54,643 bases of DNA from contig NZ_JAHKRO010000064.1 in NCBI RefSeq assembly GCF_019396325.1, positions 1-54,643 on the forward strand, given 5' to 3'. Below the pieces are notes generated by a model that was not told where the DNA came from, searched no databases, and saw nothing but the letters and a program-made list of their open reading frames with translations. Below, piece by piece: positions 18,617-27,321 of this stretch. This DNA is from Nonomuraea ceibae (GTDB lineage: Bacteria > Actinomycetota > Actinomycetes > Streptosporangiales > Streptosporangiaceae). A program made the translations under genes and the position numbers. The first letter of the stretch is position 1. Each line of letters starts with the position of its first letter.

Positions 18617-18648
18617 CAGCGCGGGTTCTGACAGCGCGGGGTTCTGAC
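18611..18648. repeat. 15-bp tandem duplication spanning the ligase stop codon
   Basis: TTCTGACAGCGCGGG occurs twice in perfect tandem (18611-18625 and 18626-18640), and the start of a third copy, TTCTGAC, follows one base later. The first copy contains the last sense codon and stop of the ligase gene. The duplication therefore lies in the short gap between two convergent genes. It looks like replication slippage. Confidence 0.85.
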
Positions 18649-18667
18649 CTGCGCTGGGCGGCGGTCG

Positions 18668-19468
18668 CTACCAGGCGTGCAGGGCGAACGGGACCCGGTC
18701 GCGGATGTGGGCGATCGCGGCGGCCGGGTAGTCGACGGTGTCCTCCGGCAGCCGGTCGAGCGGCCACCAGGCGACCTCCGCGCACTTGTGCGGCTCGGCG
18801 TTGCGCGGCTCGCCCCGCCAGCGGGTGACGGCGTAGAAGAGGCCGACGCGGTCGGGCGCCCGGTGCATGACGTGCGCGAAGGTCAGGTCGGCGGGGTCGA
18901 TGACGACGCCGGTCTCCTCGCGCGCCTCGCGCACGGCGGCGGCCACCACCGACTCGCCGGCCTCCAGGTGGCCCGACGGCAGGTGCCACAGCCCGTCGGC
19001 GTAGCCGGTGCCCGACCGCCTGCCCAGCAGCACCTGGCCGTCGCGGACGAGCATCACGTGCACGTCCACGATCGCCCGGAACCGGTCGGGCGCCGGGCCC
19101 GCAGCGGCTCCCGCCCCGTGGCCCGGCTCGGTCGCGGGGCCGTCGCGGCGGTCGAGGGCCTGGAGCCACTTGACCGCCACCGCCGCCACCTGCACCAGCT
19201 CGGCGCGCAGCGGCTCCGGGTCGCTCTCCGCCGCCGCCTCCAGGACCTCCTCCATGAGGATGTGCCGCCAGGTCAGCGCGCCGTCGCGGGCCGCCTCGTC
19301 CGTCTCCCGCCGCGCCACGCCGGCCGCCTCGGCCGCCGCCGCGCCACCGGTGCCGTCGGGCAGCGCCTGCATGCCGAACCGCGCGTCCTGCGCCGCCCGT
19401 TCCGCCGCCACCTCGGCCAGCACCTTCGCCAGCGACCCTGGCACTCCCGCGTCACCGTCATGCGTCAT
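18668..19468 (-). CDS. Nudix hydrolase with N-terminal MazG-like domain
   Basis: 266 residues. Residues about 10-110 are helical with an acidic WRHILMEEVLEAAAES and LRAELVQVAAVAVKWL pattern typical of MazG-like/all-alpha NTP pyrophosphohydrolases. After an Ala/Gly/Pro linker comes a Nudix domain. Its box GHLEAGESVVAAAVREAREE followed by TGV satisfies GX5EX7REUXEEXGU. Both halves belong to families that cleave nucleoside polyphosphates, so the protein may be a two-step house-cleaning enzyme. I choose the ATG at 19468. The track-length extension to a TTG adds three residues. Confidence 0.82.
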   Translation of the reverse strand: MTHDGDAGVPGSLAKVLAEVAAERAAQDARFGMQALPDGTGGAAAAEAAGVARRETDEAARDGALTWRHILMEEVLEAAAESDPEPLRAELVQVAAVAVKWLQALDRRDGPATEPGHGAGAAAGPAPDRFRAIVDVHVMLVRDGQVLLGRRSGTGYADGLWHLPSGHLEAGESVVAAAVREAREETGVVIDPADLTFAHVMHRAPDRVGLFYAVTRWRGEPRNAEPHKCAEVAWWPLDRLPEDTVDYPAAAIAHIRDRVPFALHAW

Positions 19469-19541
19469 GGCCGACAAGTGTGCCGCGCCCGCCCCTCGCC
19501 CGCACGACCCAGGCCCGGCTTGGCCTGAGATGCCCGGAAGA

Positions 19542-20498
19542 TCAGGGCTGCGGGGCGGGGGCGCGGGCGTGGTCGAGGAAGGCGCGGACGACCGGGGTGA
19601 GCGGGTCCCCGGCGCGCCAGGCGACGCCGATCGTCCGGTACACCGGCGGCGACAGCGGGATCTCGACCACCCCGGACGGCACGGGCCCGGTAGTGGGCTG
19701 GCCGGTGCCGGGCTGGCCGGTGCTGGGCAGGATCGCGACGCCGAGCCCCGCCGCCACCAGCCCGCGCACGGTCTCGGACTCCTGGCCTTCGAAGGCGATC
19801 CGGGGCTCGAACCCGGCGGCGGCGCACAGGTCGTCGACGATCCGGCGCAGCCCGTACCCGTGCTCCAGCATGATCTGCTCCTCCCCCGCCAGCTCGGCGG
19901 CCCGGACGCTGGAGCGCCCGGCCAGCGGGTGGGCGCGCGGCACCGACAGGACGAGCTCCTGGTCGGTGAGCGCCCGGCAGGCCAGGGCGGGGTCGCCGTC
20001 GGGCAGCGGCGCGACGAACACCAGGTCGATGTCGCCTTCGCGGAGCCCGTGCAGCATGTCCTGGCGCGAGCCCTGGACGAGGCTGAACCGCACGCGCGGA
20101 TGGCGGCGGCGGAAGCTCCGGATGAGGCCCGGCACGAGGGAGCGGCCGAGCAGGTGCAGGAAGCCGAGCCTGACGTGGCCGCTGCCGGGGTCGGCCTCCT
20201 CGCGCACCTCCCGCACCCCGGCGGCGACGGTGGCGAGCGCGCGGGCGGCGGAGGCGGCCAGGGTGCGCCCGGCGGCGGTGAGGCGGATGCCGCGCCCGGC
20301 GGGGACGACGAGGGGCGCGCCGACGGCGTCGGCGAGGGCGGAGAGGCGTCTGCTGGCGGTGGGCTGGGGGATGCCGAGGAGTTCGGCGGCCCGGGTGACG
20401 TGGCCGGTCTCGGCGACGGCGGCGAGCAGCGCGAGGGCGGGGGCGAGCGTGGCGGCGAGCCGGGCGTCGGCGGATTCGTCCATCAATTCATCCAGCAC
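19542..20498 (-). CDS. LysR-family transcriptional regulator
   Basis: 318 residues from GTG, or about 313 from the ATG at 20483. The N-terminal winged HTH contains GHVTRAAELLGIPQPTASRRLSALADAVG. The two-lobed effector domain begins near VRLGFLHLLG. It is divergent from an MFS exporter, the same arrangement as E. coli ynfL-ynfM, so it probably controls that transporter. Residues around LPSTGQPGTGQPTTGP carry a short in-frame tandem duplication in a region that is normally a conserved strand-loop of the effector domain. Confidence 0.9.
   Translation of the reverse strand: MLDELMDESADARLAATLAPALALLAAVAETGHVTRAAELLGIPQPTASRRLSALADAVGAPLVVPAGRGIRLTAAGRTLAASAARALATVAAGVREVREEADPGSGHVRLGFLHLLGRSLVPGLIRSFRRRHPRVRFSLVQGSRQDMLHGLREGDIDLVFVAPLPDGDPALACRALTDQELVLSVPRAHPLAGRSSVRAAELAGEEQIMLEHGYGLRRIVDDLCAAAGFEPRIAFEGQESETVRGLVAAGLGVAILPSTGQPGTGQPTTGPVPSGVVEIPLSPPVYRTIGVAWRAGDPLTPVVRAFLDHARAPAPQP
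19695..19727. repeat. 15-bp in-frame tandem repeat in the LysR gene
   Basis: On the plus strand GGGCTGGCCGGTGCC (19695-19709) is followed directly by GGGCTGGCCGGTGCT (19710-19724) and GGGC. In the LysR protein this gives the repeated Gly-Gln-Pro-x-Thr pattern near residue 260. The length is a multiple of three, so the frame is kept. Confidence 0.8.
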
Positions 20499-20561
20499 GG
20501 TATGAATTATGGCTCATGCCGGTATTGGACGTATTTGTTAGCTTTGCTTAGCGTCGGGTGA
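20499..20561. promoter_or_regulatory. Divergent LysR/MFS promoter region
   Basis: This 63-bp gap is A/T-rich compared with both genes. It contains ATGAATTATGGCTCAT, with ATGA/TCAT ends, and paired GGTAT elements (20499-20503 and 20521-20525), which could be T-N11-A type LysR contacts. A TATTTGTTAG stretch closer to the MFS start may supply a -10. Exact boxes cannot be fixed by eye. Confidence 0.45.
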
Positions 20562-21782
20562 GTGGTTACCGATCTCCGCGCCCTCGTGAGCACCGGGCGG
20601 GTCAGCGCCGCCGTCGCCGCGGCGGGCGTCTCGTCCTTCGCCCTGCTGTACGCGCCCCAGGCGGTGCTGCCGCAGCTCGCCTGGGCGTACGGGCTGGATC
20701 CCGGCAGCGCCTCGCTGACGGTGGGGGTGGCCACGACGGCGCTCGCGCTGGCGGTGCTGCCGCTGGCCGCGCTGTCGGAGGTGGTGGACCGCCGGAAGAT
20801 CATCGTTTGGTCCGTGATCGGCTCGGCGGTGCTCGGGCTGCTGCTGCCGCTGGCTCCCGACTACCGGGTGCTGCTGGTCATGCGGGTGTTGCAGGGGGTG
20901 GCGATCGCCGGGTTCCCCGGCGTGGCGGCGGCGTACCTGGCCGACCAGGTGGGGGCGGCCAGGCTGCCCGCGGCCGTCGGGGCGATGATCGCGGGCAACT
21001 CGGTGGGCGGCATGCTGGGGCGGCTCGGCGCGGGCTTCACGGCCGAGCCGCTGGGCTGGCACGGGGCGCTGCTCGTGGTGGCGGGCGTGTCCGCGGCCTG
21101 CGCCGTCTTCGCCGCCGTCACGCTCCCCCGCACCGTCCGGCCCGCGCCCGCCCCCGCGCGGAGCGGGCCCGCGCCGGACCGGAGGTGGATACGGCGCATG
21201 GCCGTGCCGTGCGCGGCGGGCTCGCTGGGGATGGGGGCGTTCGTCGCCGTCTACAACGCCGCCGGGTTCCGGCTGACCGCGCCGCCGCTCGACCTGGCCC
21301 CGGCGGTGGCGTCGCTGGTGTTCCTGGCGTACGCGACGGGGACCGTGTCGTCGGCGGCGGCCGGGCGGCTGGTGGACCGGCTGGGACGCGGGCCCGCGCT
21401 CGTCGCGGCGCTGGCCACGACGGTCGCCGGGACCCTCCTGACGCTGCCGGACGCGGTGCCCGTGGTGGCCGCCGGATTCGCGATCCTGACCGCCGGGTTC
21501 TTCGCCGCGCACACCGTGGCCAGCGCCTGGGTGGCCGCCGAGGCGCCGCCGAGGGCGCGCGGCCGGGCGGCGGGCCTCTACACGCTCTGCTACTACCTGG
21601 GCAGCGGCGCCGGAGGCACGGCCGGCACGGCGGTGTACGGGCACGCGGGCTGGCCGGCTCTGGTGGCGCTGATCGCGGGCTGGCTCCTGCTGGCGCTCGT
21701 CACCGTCCTGGTGACGCGCCGCCCGCCGCGCGGGCGCCGGGGTTCGCCGGCGCGTAACCCGCAGGCCACCTCGGCGCTCTAA
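20562..21782 (+). CDS. MFS transporter (YnfM-like)
   Basis: 406 residues with about twelve transmembrane helices. The loop between helices 2 and 3 is LSEVVDRRKIIVWS, a major-facilitator signature variant, and helix 4 has RVLQGVAIAGFPGVAAAYLADQV as in YnfM-type exporters. A second loop copy, AGRLVDRLGRGPALV, appears after helix 8. The substrate is unknown; a drug or metabolite exporter is likely. The GTG start follows the LysR intergenic region. It is followed 10 bp later by the phosphodiesterase gene. Confidence 0.9.
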   Translation: MVTDLRALVSTGRVSAAVAAAGVSSFALLYAPQAVLPQLAWAYGLDPGSASLTVGVATTALALAVLPLAALSEVVDRRKIIVWSVIGSAVLGLLLPLAPDYRVLLVMRVLQGVAIAGFPGVAAAYLADQVGAARLPAAVGAMIAGNSVGGMLGRLGAGFTAEPLGWHGALLVVAGVSAACAVFAAVTLPRTVRPAPAPARSGPAPDRRWIRRMAVPCAAGSLGMGAFVAVYNAAGFRLTAPPLDLAPAVASLVFLAYATGTVSSAAAGRLVDRLGRGPALVAALATTVAGTLLTLPDAVPVVAAGFAILTAGFFAAHTVASAWVAAEAPPRARGRAAGLYTLCYYLGSGAGGTAGTAVYGHAGWPALVALIAGWLLLALVTVLVTRRPPRGRRGSPARNPQATSAL

Positions 21783-21792
21783 CGTCGCGCGC

Positions 21793-22896
21793 ATGACGAT
21801 GCGCGCGTTGATCGCCGGTGTGCTGGCGGTGCTGTGCGGCGGTACGGTCGCCGTCGTGGTGTTCCAGACGACTCCCGCCGCCGCCGAGCGCCGCGGCCAC
21901 GACCCCCTTGTCATCGCCCACCGGGGCGCCAGCGCCCTGCGTCCCGAGCACACGCTGCTCTCCTACGAGACGGCCATCGCCCTGGGCGCCGACTACATCG
22001 AGCCCGACCTGGTCTCCACCAAGGACCACGTCCTGGTGGCCCGGCACGAGAACGAGATCTCCGGCACGACCGACGTGGCGGCCCGGCCCGAGTTCGCCTC
22101 CCGGCGGGCCACCAAGACGATCGACGGCCGCCCGGTGACCGGCTGGTTCACCGAGGACTTCACGCTGGCCGAGCTGAAGACCCTGCGCGCCAAGGAGCGG
22201 GTGCCCGACCTGCGCCCGGGCAACACGGCGCTCGACGGGCTGGCGGAGATCCCCACGTTCGAGGAGGTCGTCCGCCTCGCGCGGCGGCACGGCGTCGGCG
22301 TCTACCCCGAGACCAAGCACCCGAGCTACTTCGACTCCATCGGCCTGTCGCTGGAGGAGCCGCTGCTCGACGTGCTGGAGCGCCACCGGGTGCGCAAGGC
22401 GTACATCCAGTCGTTCGAGACCGCGAACCTGCGCGAGCTGAGCGGCCGCACGCGGCTGCCGCTCATCCAGCTCATCACGTACGGCGGCGCGCCGTACGAC
22501 TGGGTGGCGGCGGGCAACGGGCGCACCTACGACGACATGGTGACGCCCGAGGGGCTGCGCGAGGTGGCCCGCTACGCCGACGGGATCGGCGTCGACACCC
22601 GCCGCGTCATCCCCGTCGGCCCGGACGGCAGGCTGCAGCAGCCCACGACGCTGGTCGCCGACGCCCACCGCAGGCGGCTGGACGTGCACGTGTGGACCGT
22701 CCGCAACGAGAACTCCCAGCTTCCCGCCGATCACCGGCTCGGCGATCCGGCCAGCCCGGTGTACGGACGCGCGACGGGCGACGTGGCGGGCTGGCTGTCG
22801 CGGCTGCTCGACGCGGGCGTGGACGGCGCGTTCTGCGACGATCCGGGCATCGGCCGGGCGGTGGTGGCGCGCCGTTCTGTCAGCCGTGGCGAGTAG
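21793..22896 (+). CDS. Secreted glycerophosphodiester phosphodiesterase (GDPD)
   Basis: 367 residues. Hydrolyses glycerophosphodiesters to glycerol-3-phosphate and an alcohol outside the cell. The N-terminus is a signal peptide (MTMRALIAGVLAVLCGG through AAA at about residue 34). Catalytic and metal residues are visible in VIAHRGASALRPEHT, YIEPDLVSTKDHVLVARHE and YPETKHP. Secretion and the insert after HENEIS fit GlpQ-like periplasmic enzymes. Possible role: phosphate or glycerol scavenging from teichoic acids or lipids. No pho box was found by eye. Confidence 0.9.
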   Translation: MTMRALIAGVLAVLCGGTVAVVVFQTTPAAAERRGHDPLVIAHRGASALRPEHTLLSYETAIALGADYIEPDLVSTKDHVLVARHENEISGTTDVAARPEFASRRATKTIDGRPVTGWFTEDFTLAELKTLRAKERVPDLRPGNTALDGLAEIPTFEEVVRLARRHGVGVYPETKHPSYFDSIGLSLEEPLLDVLERHRVRKAYIQSFETANLRELSGRTRLPLIQLITYGGAPYDWVAAGNGRTYDDMVTPEGLREVARYADGIGVDTRRVIPVGPDGRLQQPTTLVADAHRRRLDVHVWTVRNENSQLPADHRLGDPASPVYGRATGDVAGWLSRLLDAGVDGAFCDDPGIGRAVVARRSVSRGE

Positions 22897-22906
22897 GGTC
22901 TCAGGC

Positions 22907-23728
22907 ATGGATCAGCAGCTCACCCTCATGGTCGTGCACGCCCACCCCGACGACGAATGCCTCAGCACCGGCGGCGTCCTGGCCCGCTACGGCGAGGAGG
23001 GCATCCGCACGGTGCTGGTGACCTGCACCAACGGCGAGCAGGGCGACGGCCCCGGCGGCGTCAAGCCCGGCGACCCCGGCCACGACGCCGACGAGGTCGC
23101 CGAGCGCCGCCTGGCCGAGCTGCGCGAGTCGGTCGAGCACCTCGGGGTGGAGCACCTGGAGCTGCTCGGCTACCGCGACTCCGGCATGCAGGGCTGGGAG
23201 ACCAACGAGCACCCCGAGGCGTTCGCCAACGTCGCGGTCGACGTGGCGGCGGCCCGGCTGGGCGAGCTGATGGAGCGCTACCGGCCGCAGGTCGTGGTCA
23301 CCTACGACGAGACCGGCGGCAGCGGCTACTTCCACCCCGACCACGTGCAGACGCACCGCGTCACGATGGCGGCGGCCGAGAAGACCGGCATCCCGGCCAA
23401 GCTCTACCACACGGCCATCCCCCGCGCGGCGATCCAGCGCATGTTCGAGCTGATGCGCGACAGCGGCGTGGAGACCGACTTCGAGCCGTCCGACGACTTC
23501 GGCACCCCCGACGAGCTGGTGACGACCGTCGTCGACGTCACCGCGTTCACCGAGCGCAAGCTCAAGGCGCTGCGCTCGCACGAGAGCCAGGGCGAGAACA
23601 TCTTCCTGCTGAAGATGCCTCAGGAGGCACAGCAGCAGGCGTTCTCGCACGAGGCGTTCACCCGGGTGTTCAGCCGCGTCAGCGCGCCGTCGCACGAGGA
23701 GGACCTGTTCACGGGCCTGCGTCCGTAG
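22907..23728 (+). CDS. PIG-L/LmbE-family deacetylase (mycothiol-enzyme type)
   Basis: 273 residues. Zinc-dependent N-acetylglucosaminyl or mycothiol-conjugate hydrolase family. The zinc motif HAHPDDE is at residues 10-16, and a second ligand region GYFHPDHVQTH lies near residue 145. Length and layout resemble MshB and Mca, enzymes of mycothiol biosynthesis and detoxification in actinobacteria, but neither assignment is secure. The ATG at 22907 is preferred over a GTG 21 bases earlier. Its last 20 bp overlap the end of the convergent helicase gene. Confidence 0.85.
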   Translation: MDQQLTLMVVHAHPDDECLSTGGVLARYGEEGIRTVLVTCTNGEQGDGPGGVKPGDPGHDADEVAERRLAELRESVEHLGVEHLELLGYRDSGMQGWETNEHPEAFANVAVDVAAARLGELMERYRPQVVVTYDETGGSGYFHPDHVQTHRVTMAAAEKTGIPAKLYHTAIPRAAIQRMFELMRDSGVETDFEPSDDFGTPDELVTTVVDVTAFTERKLKALRSHESQGENIFLLKMPQEAQQQAFSHEAFTRVFSRVSAPSHEEDLFTGLRP

Positions 23729-26081
23729 CCGCCGGGCCGCCGGTGGCCAGGCGGAGCTGCTCCTCCTCGACGATGCGGCGGGCCAGCTCGCGCTCCGACA
23801 CGTCGAGCGCCTCGGGCGTCGACTCGGCCAGCTCGCTGCGGCGGGCATAGGCGTCGAAGAGCGCCGTCTTGGCGTGCAGCAGCCGCAGCATGCGCTCGTC
23901 CACGCTGTCGGGCGACAGCAGGCGGTGGGCCTGCACGCGGCGGGCCTGGCCCATCCGGTGGGCGCGGGCCACGGCCTGGCTCTCCAGCGTGGGCTTGATC
24001 TGCGGCTCGCAGAGGATCACCACGGAGGCGGCCTGGAGGTTGAGGCCGACGCCGCCGGCCTGGATCTGGCTGAGCAGCACCGCGTGGCCGGGCGCCGCCG
24101 CGAACGCGTCGACGATCTCCTGGCGGCGCTCGGCCGGGACGCTGCCGGAGATCGGCCCGAAGCAGCCGCCGAGCTCCCCCTCCACGGCGGCGAGCACGTC
24201 GCGGAAGTAGGAGAAGACGACGACCTTGTGCCCGCCGCCGGCGGCCTCGCCGACGAGCTCGCGCAGCCGTTCGAGCTTGGCCGACTTCTCCGGCACCGCG
24301 TAGGCGGCGCGGCGCATGGCCATGAACCTGCCCGCCTCGACGGCCTCCCGGTAGGCGGCGGCGTCGGCGGCGCTGAACTCCTCCCACTCGTCCACGTGGA
24401 CCAGGTCGGGCAGCTCGGTGAGCACGTCCTCCTGGTTGCGCCGCAGATAGACGGGGGCGACCGCGCGCCTGAACGCCCGCGCGCCCGCCACCGCGTCGCT
24501 CTCCCTCAGCCCGGCCAGCGCGCCCGGCTGCAGATAGCCGACGAGCGTCCGGAACTCCTCCACCCGGTTCTCCATGGGCGTCCCCGTGACGAACAGCACC
24601 CGCTCCACGCGGGCGCACCAGGCGGCGACGGCCAGCGAGCGCCGCGCCTCCGGGTTTTTCACGTAGTGGGCCTCGTCGACCACGAGCATGCCGACCGGCG
24701 GCCCGCCCCCGGCCCGCTCGCCGTCGAGCCGCCGCAGCCCCTCGAACGTCGTCACCGCGACGCCGCCGCGCTCGGCCCACTCCGCCTCGGCCAGGGCGCG
24801 CTCGCCGCCGTGCAGCCGGTAGGCGCGCAACGTGCTGCGCGTCTCCACCTCGCGCACCCAGTTGACCAGGACGCTCGCCGGGCAGACGACGAGGAAGCGC
24901 GTCTCCCCGCGGGCGGCCAGGTGCGCGAGCGCCGCGATGGCCTGGACGGTCTTGCCGAGCCCCATCTCGTCGCCCAGGACGACCCGCCGCTGCGCGAGCG
25001 CGAACCGGGCGCCGAACGCCTGGTAGCCGCGGAGCGAGACGCGCAGCAGGGTGTCGTCGAGCTCCTGCCCGCGCACGCGCGCCGACAGGTCGTCGGGCAG
25101 GAACCCCTCGGCGGCGGCGCGGTCGCGCGGCTCCACGGCGGCGAGCTCGGCCAGCAGGTTGTGATACTCGGCGGCGCGCAGCTCGTAGTCGATCCACGCC
25201 TCCATGCCGCCGGGCGCGGGGCGGAGCAGGTCGGCGGTGGCCTGGTTGATCAGCAGCCGCGTCTCGGTCTCGCCCTCCAGCAGCCCGCCGATCCTCCGCA
25301 CGGCCTCCGCGGCCGCCGCCCGCCGCCGCCCGCCGGCCACCAGCCCCCGCCACCAGCTCGCGGCCGGCCGCGCCACCGAGACCAGCTCCCCGAGCCCACC
25401 GGCGACACCAGAGGAGGCGCCGGTGCCGCCGGCCGCGACCCCGGGACCGGCGGGCCTCCCAGGACCGACGAACCCCTCACGGTCGACGGTGGAGGGGGCG
25501 GGCCCCGCAGCGTCGGCCGGGCCGGTGCCGGTGGTGGCGTTGGAGGGCCCGACGGGGGTGCCGGTGGGGATGCCGGTGAGGGCGTCGGCGGTGCGGCGGG
25601 CGCGGGGGAGGTCGGGGCCGGCGGCGACGAGCCGGTGGAGGGCCGTGAGCAGCGCGGTGGTCTCGGGGTCCTGCCGCTCGACGTCGATGTGGACGGTCTC
25701 GGCCGCCTCCGCCGCGCGGGCGATCTCGCGGGCGGCGGCGTGCGCCTGCGCCTGCGTGCGGGGGCCGATGCCGGGGACGCGCTGGAGCTCGTACGGGGTC
25801 GCGTCCAGCACGTCGAGGACCGTGGCGTAACCGGCGGACTCCAGGGCGCCGAGCCGCAGCCGGCCGCCGGTCGCGTCCCTGAGCCTGGTGATCGGGATGG
25901 CGGCGAGCCCCGTCCTGGCCTGGCGCCCGCGCAGCACCGACAGGGCGGCGTGCACGGCTTGGCGGGCGGCGTCGTGCTCCTGCCGCAGCGCGCCGGCCTC
26001 GCCGAGCAGCCGTGCGGCGCGGCGCAGCAGCTCGCGCACCTCGGCGCGGCCCGGCGCGATCGGGGGAAGGGGGTCGGGCAT
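23709..26081 (-). CDS. SNF2-family DEAD/DEAH-box helicase with HhH domain
   Basis: 790 residues. The N-terminal coiled-coil (about 10-55) is followed by a helix-hairpin-helix DNA-binding motif at 99-115 (RVPGIGPRTQAQAHAAA), a Gly/Pro/Ala linker at 165-235, then a two-lobe SNF2 ATPase. Walker A is GDEMGLGKT with Lys377, box II is VVDEAHY (469-472), and motifs V/VI are GGVGLNLQ and RAHRMGQ. It probably remodels or translocates on DNA-protein complexes. Longer reading upstream of the chosen ATG at 26081 is Arg/Pro low complexity and probably not coding. Tail-to-tail overlap of 20 bp with the deacetylase gene. The adjoining 26082-26311 gap shows no recognisable element. Confidence 0.9.
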   Translation of the reverse strand: MPDPLPPIAPGRAEVRELLRRAARLLGEAGALRQEHDAARQAVHAALSVLRGRQARTGLAAIPITRLRDATGGRLRLGALESAGYATVLDVLDATPYELQRVPGIGPRTQAQAHAAAREIARAAEAAETVHIDVERQDPETTALLTALHRLVAAGPDLPRARRTADALTGIPTGTPVGPSNATTGTGPADAAGPAPSTVDREGFVGPGRPAGPGVAAGGTGASSGVAGGLGELVSVARPAASWWRGLVAGGRRRAAAAEAVRRIGGLLEGETETRLLINQATADLLRPAPGGMEAWIDYELRAAEYHNLLAELAAVEPRDRAAAEGFLPDDLSARVRGQELDDTLLRVSLRGYQAFGARFALAQRRVVLGDEMGLGKTVQAIAALAHLAARGETRFLVVCPASVLVNWVREVETRSTLRAYRLHGGERALAEAEWAERGGVAVTTFEGLRRLDGERAGGGPPVGMLVVDEAHYVKNPEARRSLAVAAWCARVERVLFVTGTPMENRVEEFRTLVGYLQPGALAGLRESDAVAGARAFRRAVAPVYLRRNQEDVLTELPDLVHVDEWEEFSAADAAAYREAVEAGRFMAMRRAAYAVPEKSAKLERLRELVGEAAGGGHKVVVFSYFRDVLAAVEGELGGCFGPISGSVPAERRQEIVDAFAAAPGHAVLLSQIQAGGVGLNLQAASVVILCEPQIKPTLESQAVARAHRMGQARRVQAHRLLSPDSVDERMLRLLHAKTALFDAYARRSELAESTPEALDVSERELARRIVEEEQLRLATGGPAATDAGP

Positions 26082-26311
26082 GGCCTCACTGTGCCACGCC
26101 GCCCCCACCTCCCGCGCCGCCGCCCGAGTGTCCCGCCTCCCTGCCCGCACCCGTGCGGCGCGCCGCCGCTCGTGCCGCGCACCCCGCCCGGACCCTGGCC
26201 GGACGCTGCCCGTACGGAGCGTGCCGGGTAGGTCGGGCCGGTGGGCGGGCGGTTTGGGGAGGGGGCGGGCGGGCAGGCGGTCGGGCACGGGATGGGGAAC
26301 GGGGGTCGGTC

Positions 26312-26740
26312 ATGGCGGAGTACGAGGCCACGCGGGGGATGCCGGCGGACAGCACGCTGGTGTACGGGATCGCGTCGGACGTCTCGATGGTGAACCGGTG
26401 GCTGCCGCACGGCCTGTGGGTGCGCGACAGCGGGCCGAACACGCTGGAGGCGGGCGGCGAGGTGGTGCCCGGCGAGGGCAGGCACGAGGGCCTGTTCAGC
26501 GCCTCGCCGGACCAGCTGCGGGTGGAGTGGGGCGGCCGGGACCACCCTGGTTACGCCGGCTGGCTGCAGGTGGCCGACGGGCAGAGCGGCGCCAGTGAGG
26601 TGACCGTGCACATCTCGCTCATGGACGAGCCGGGCGAGAAGACGTCGCGTGACCGGGCCGACGAAGTGCAGGCCATGCTGGAGGACGCGCTGCGCCGGCT
26701 GGCGGACGAGGTGGGCCGCCGGGTCACCGACGCGGGCTGA
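26312..26740 (+). CDS. SRPBCC (START/Bet v1-like) family protein
   Basis: 142 residues. The size and pattern (MAEYEATRGMPADSTLVYGIASDVSMVNRWLPH then a beta-rich core and a long C-terminal helix DEVQAMLEDALRRLADEVGRRV) fit the polyketide-cyclase/ligand-binding SRPBCC superfamily. These proteins hold hydrophobic ligands or act as cyclases and chaperones. No catalytic residue stands out. The ATG is preceded by GGGGGTCGG. It is convergent with the small acidic protein gene, across a tandem duplication. Confidence 0.75.
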   Translation: MAEYEATRGMPADSTLVYGIASDVSMVNRWLPHGLWVRDSGPNTLEAGGEVVPGEGRHEGLFSASPDQLRVEWGGRDHPGYAGWLQVADGQSGASEVTVHISLMDEPGEKTSRDRADEVQAMLEDALRRLADEVGRRVTDAG

Positions 26741-26793
26741 GGCGCGTCGGCCAGGCGCAGCGGGCTGAGGGCAGCGGCCAGGCGCAGCGGTCA
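26732..26793. repeat. 27/28-bp tandem duplication at a convergent gene junction
   Basis: A segment from the SRPBCC stop region (26732-26759) is repeated almost exactly at 26760-26786. Both copies contain GCGGGCTGAGG and end in GGCCAGGCGCA, and a partial third copy (GCGGTCAGG) runs into the stop of the convergent gene. The second copy differs by a few bases, including one deletion, so this is an older duplication than the perfect one at 18611. Confidence 0.75.
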
Positions 26794-27159
26794 GGCGTCC
26801 TCGCGGCCGGGGTTCTCCAGCCGGAAGAAGTTGCTCTGCTTGCCGTCCTTCTTGTGCTCCTGGTAGATGAAGTTGAGCCCGCGCTCGTCGAAGGTGCGGA
26901 ACCAGTCGTCCCAGGAGATCTCCTCCAGGTCGTCGCCGCCGTAGCCGGGGAAGTCGAACCGGAGCACCCCGGCCCGCCCGTCGTGCTCGGTGCCGGGGAC
27001 GGTGGCGGGGCGGGCGCCGCGCTCGTCGGCCCACTTGCGGATCACGTCGTGGTCGGTGGTGATGAGGCTGCGGCCGGGCCGTTCCTCGTGCTCGCCGGTG
27101 GAGCCGATCTCCTGCTCGTACTTGTGCTCGCCCTCGACGGGGCGGTTCTGCTCGGACAT
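26791..27159 (-). CDS. Small acidic conserved protein, unknown function
   Basis: 122 residues, soluble, acidic at the start and aromatic-rich in the middle. Key stretches are SLITTDHDVIRKWADERGARP, FDFPGYGGDDLEEISWDDWF and NFIYQEHKKDGKQSNFFRLEN. I recall similar small actinobacterial proteins, sometimes mislabelled as glucan branching enzyme, but no function is supported. The ATG at 27159 has a good GGGGAGAAG ribosome site. The much longer upstream reading is antisense to the Mrp operon and is a shadow. Confidence 0.7.
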   Translation of the reverse strand: MSEQNRPVEGEHKYEQEIGSTGEHEERPGRSLITTDHDVIRKWADERGARPATVPGTEHDGRAGVLRFDFPGYGGDDLEEISWDDWFRTFDERGLNFIYQEHKKDGKQSNFFRLENPGREDA

Positions 27160-27321
27160 GGCGCTTCTCCCCCTGTTGTCGTGCCCCTCCCGATACCCGT
27201 GGCTGTGGGCGGCATGTTCATGGGCTGGTGAGGTTCCGGTCAACCCGGGTCGCGCCTGCTCCGTGCCGGGTCCGGCAGGCGGGAGATTGGGGGAAGTGCC
27301 CACGCCTGTCCCGAGGAGACC

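Noticed and set aside
27160..27321. Possible stress-sigma promoter in front of the Mrp operon
   Set aside because: GGTTCC and GGGTC words are present but their spacing does not fit a known sigma-B-type promoter.
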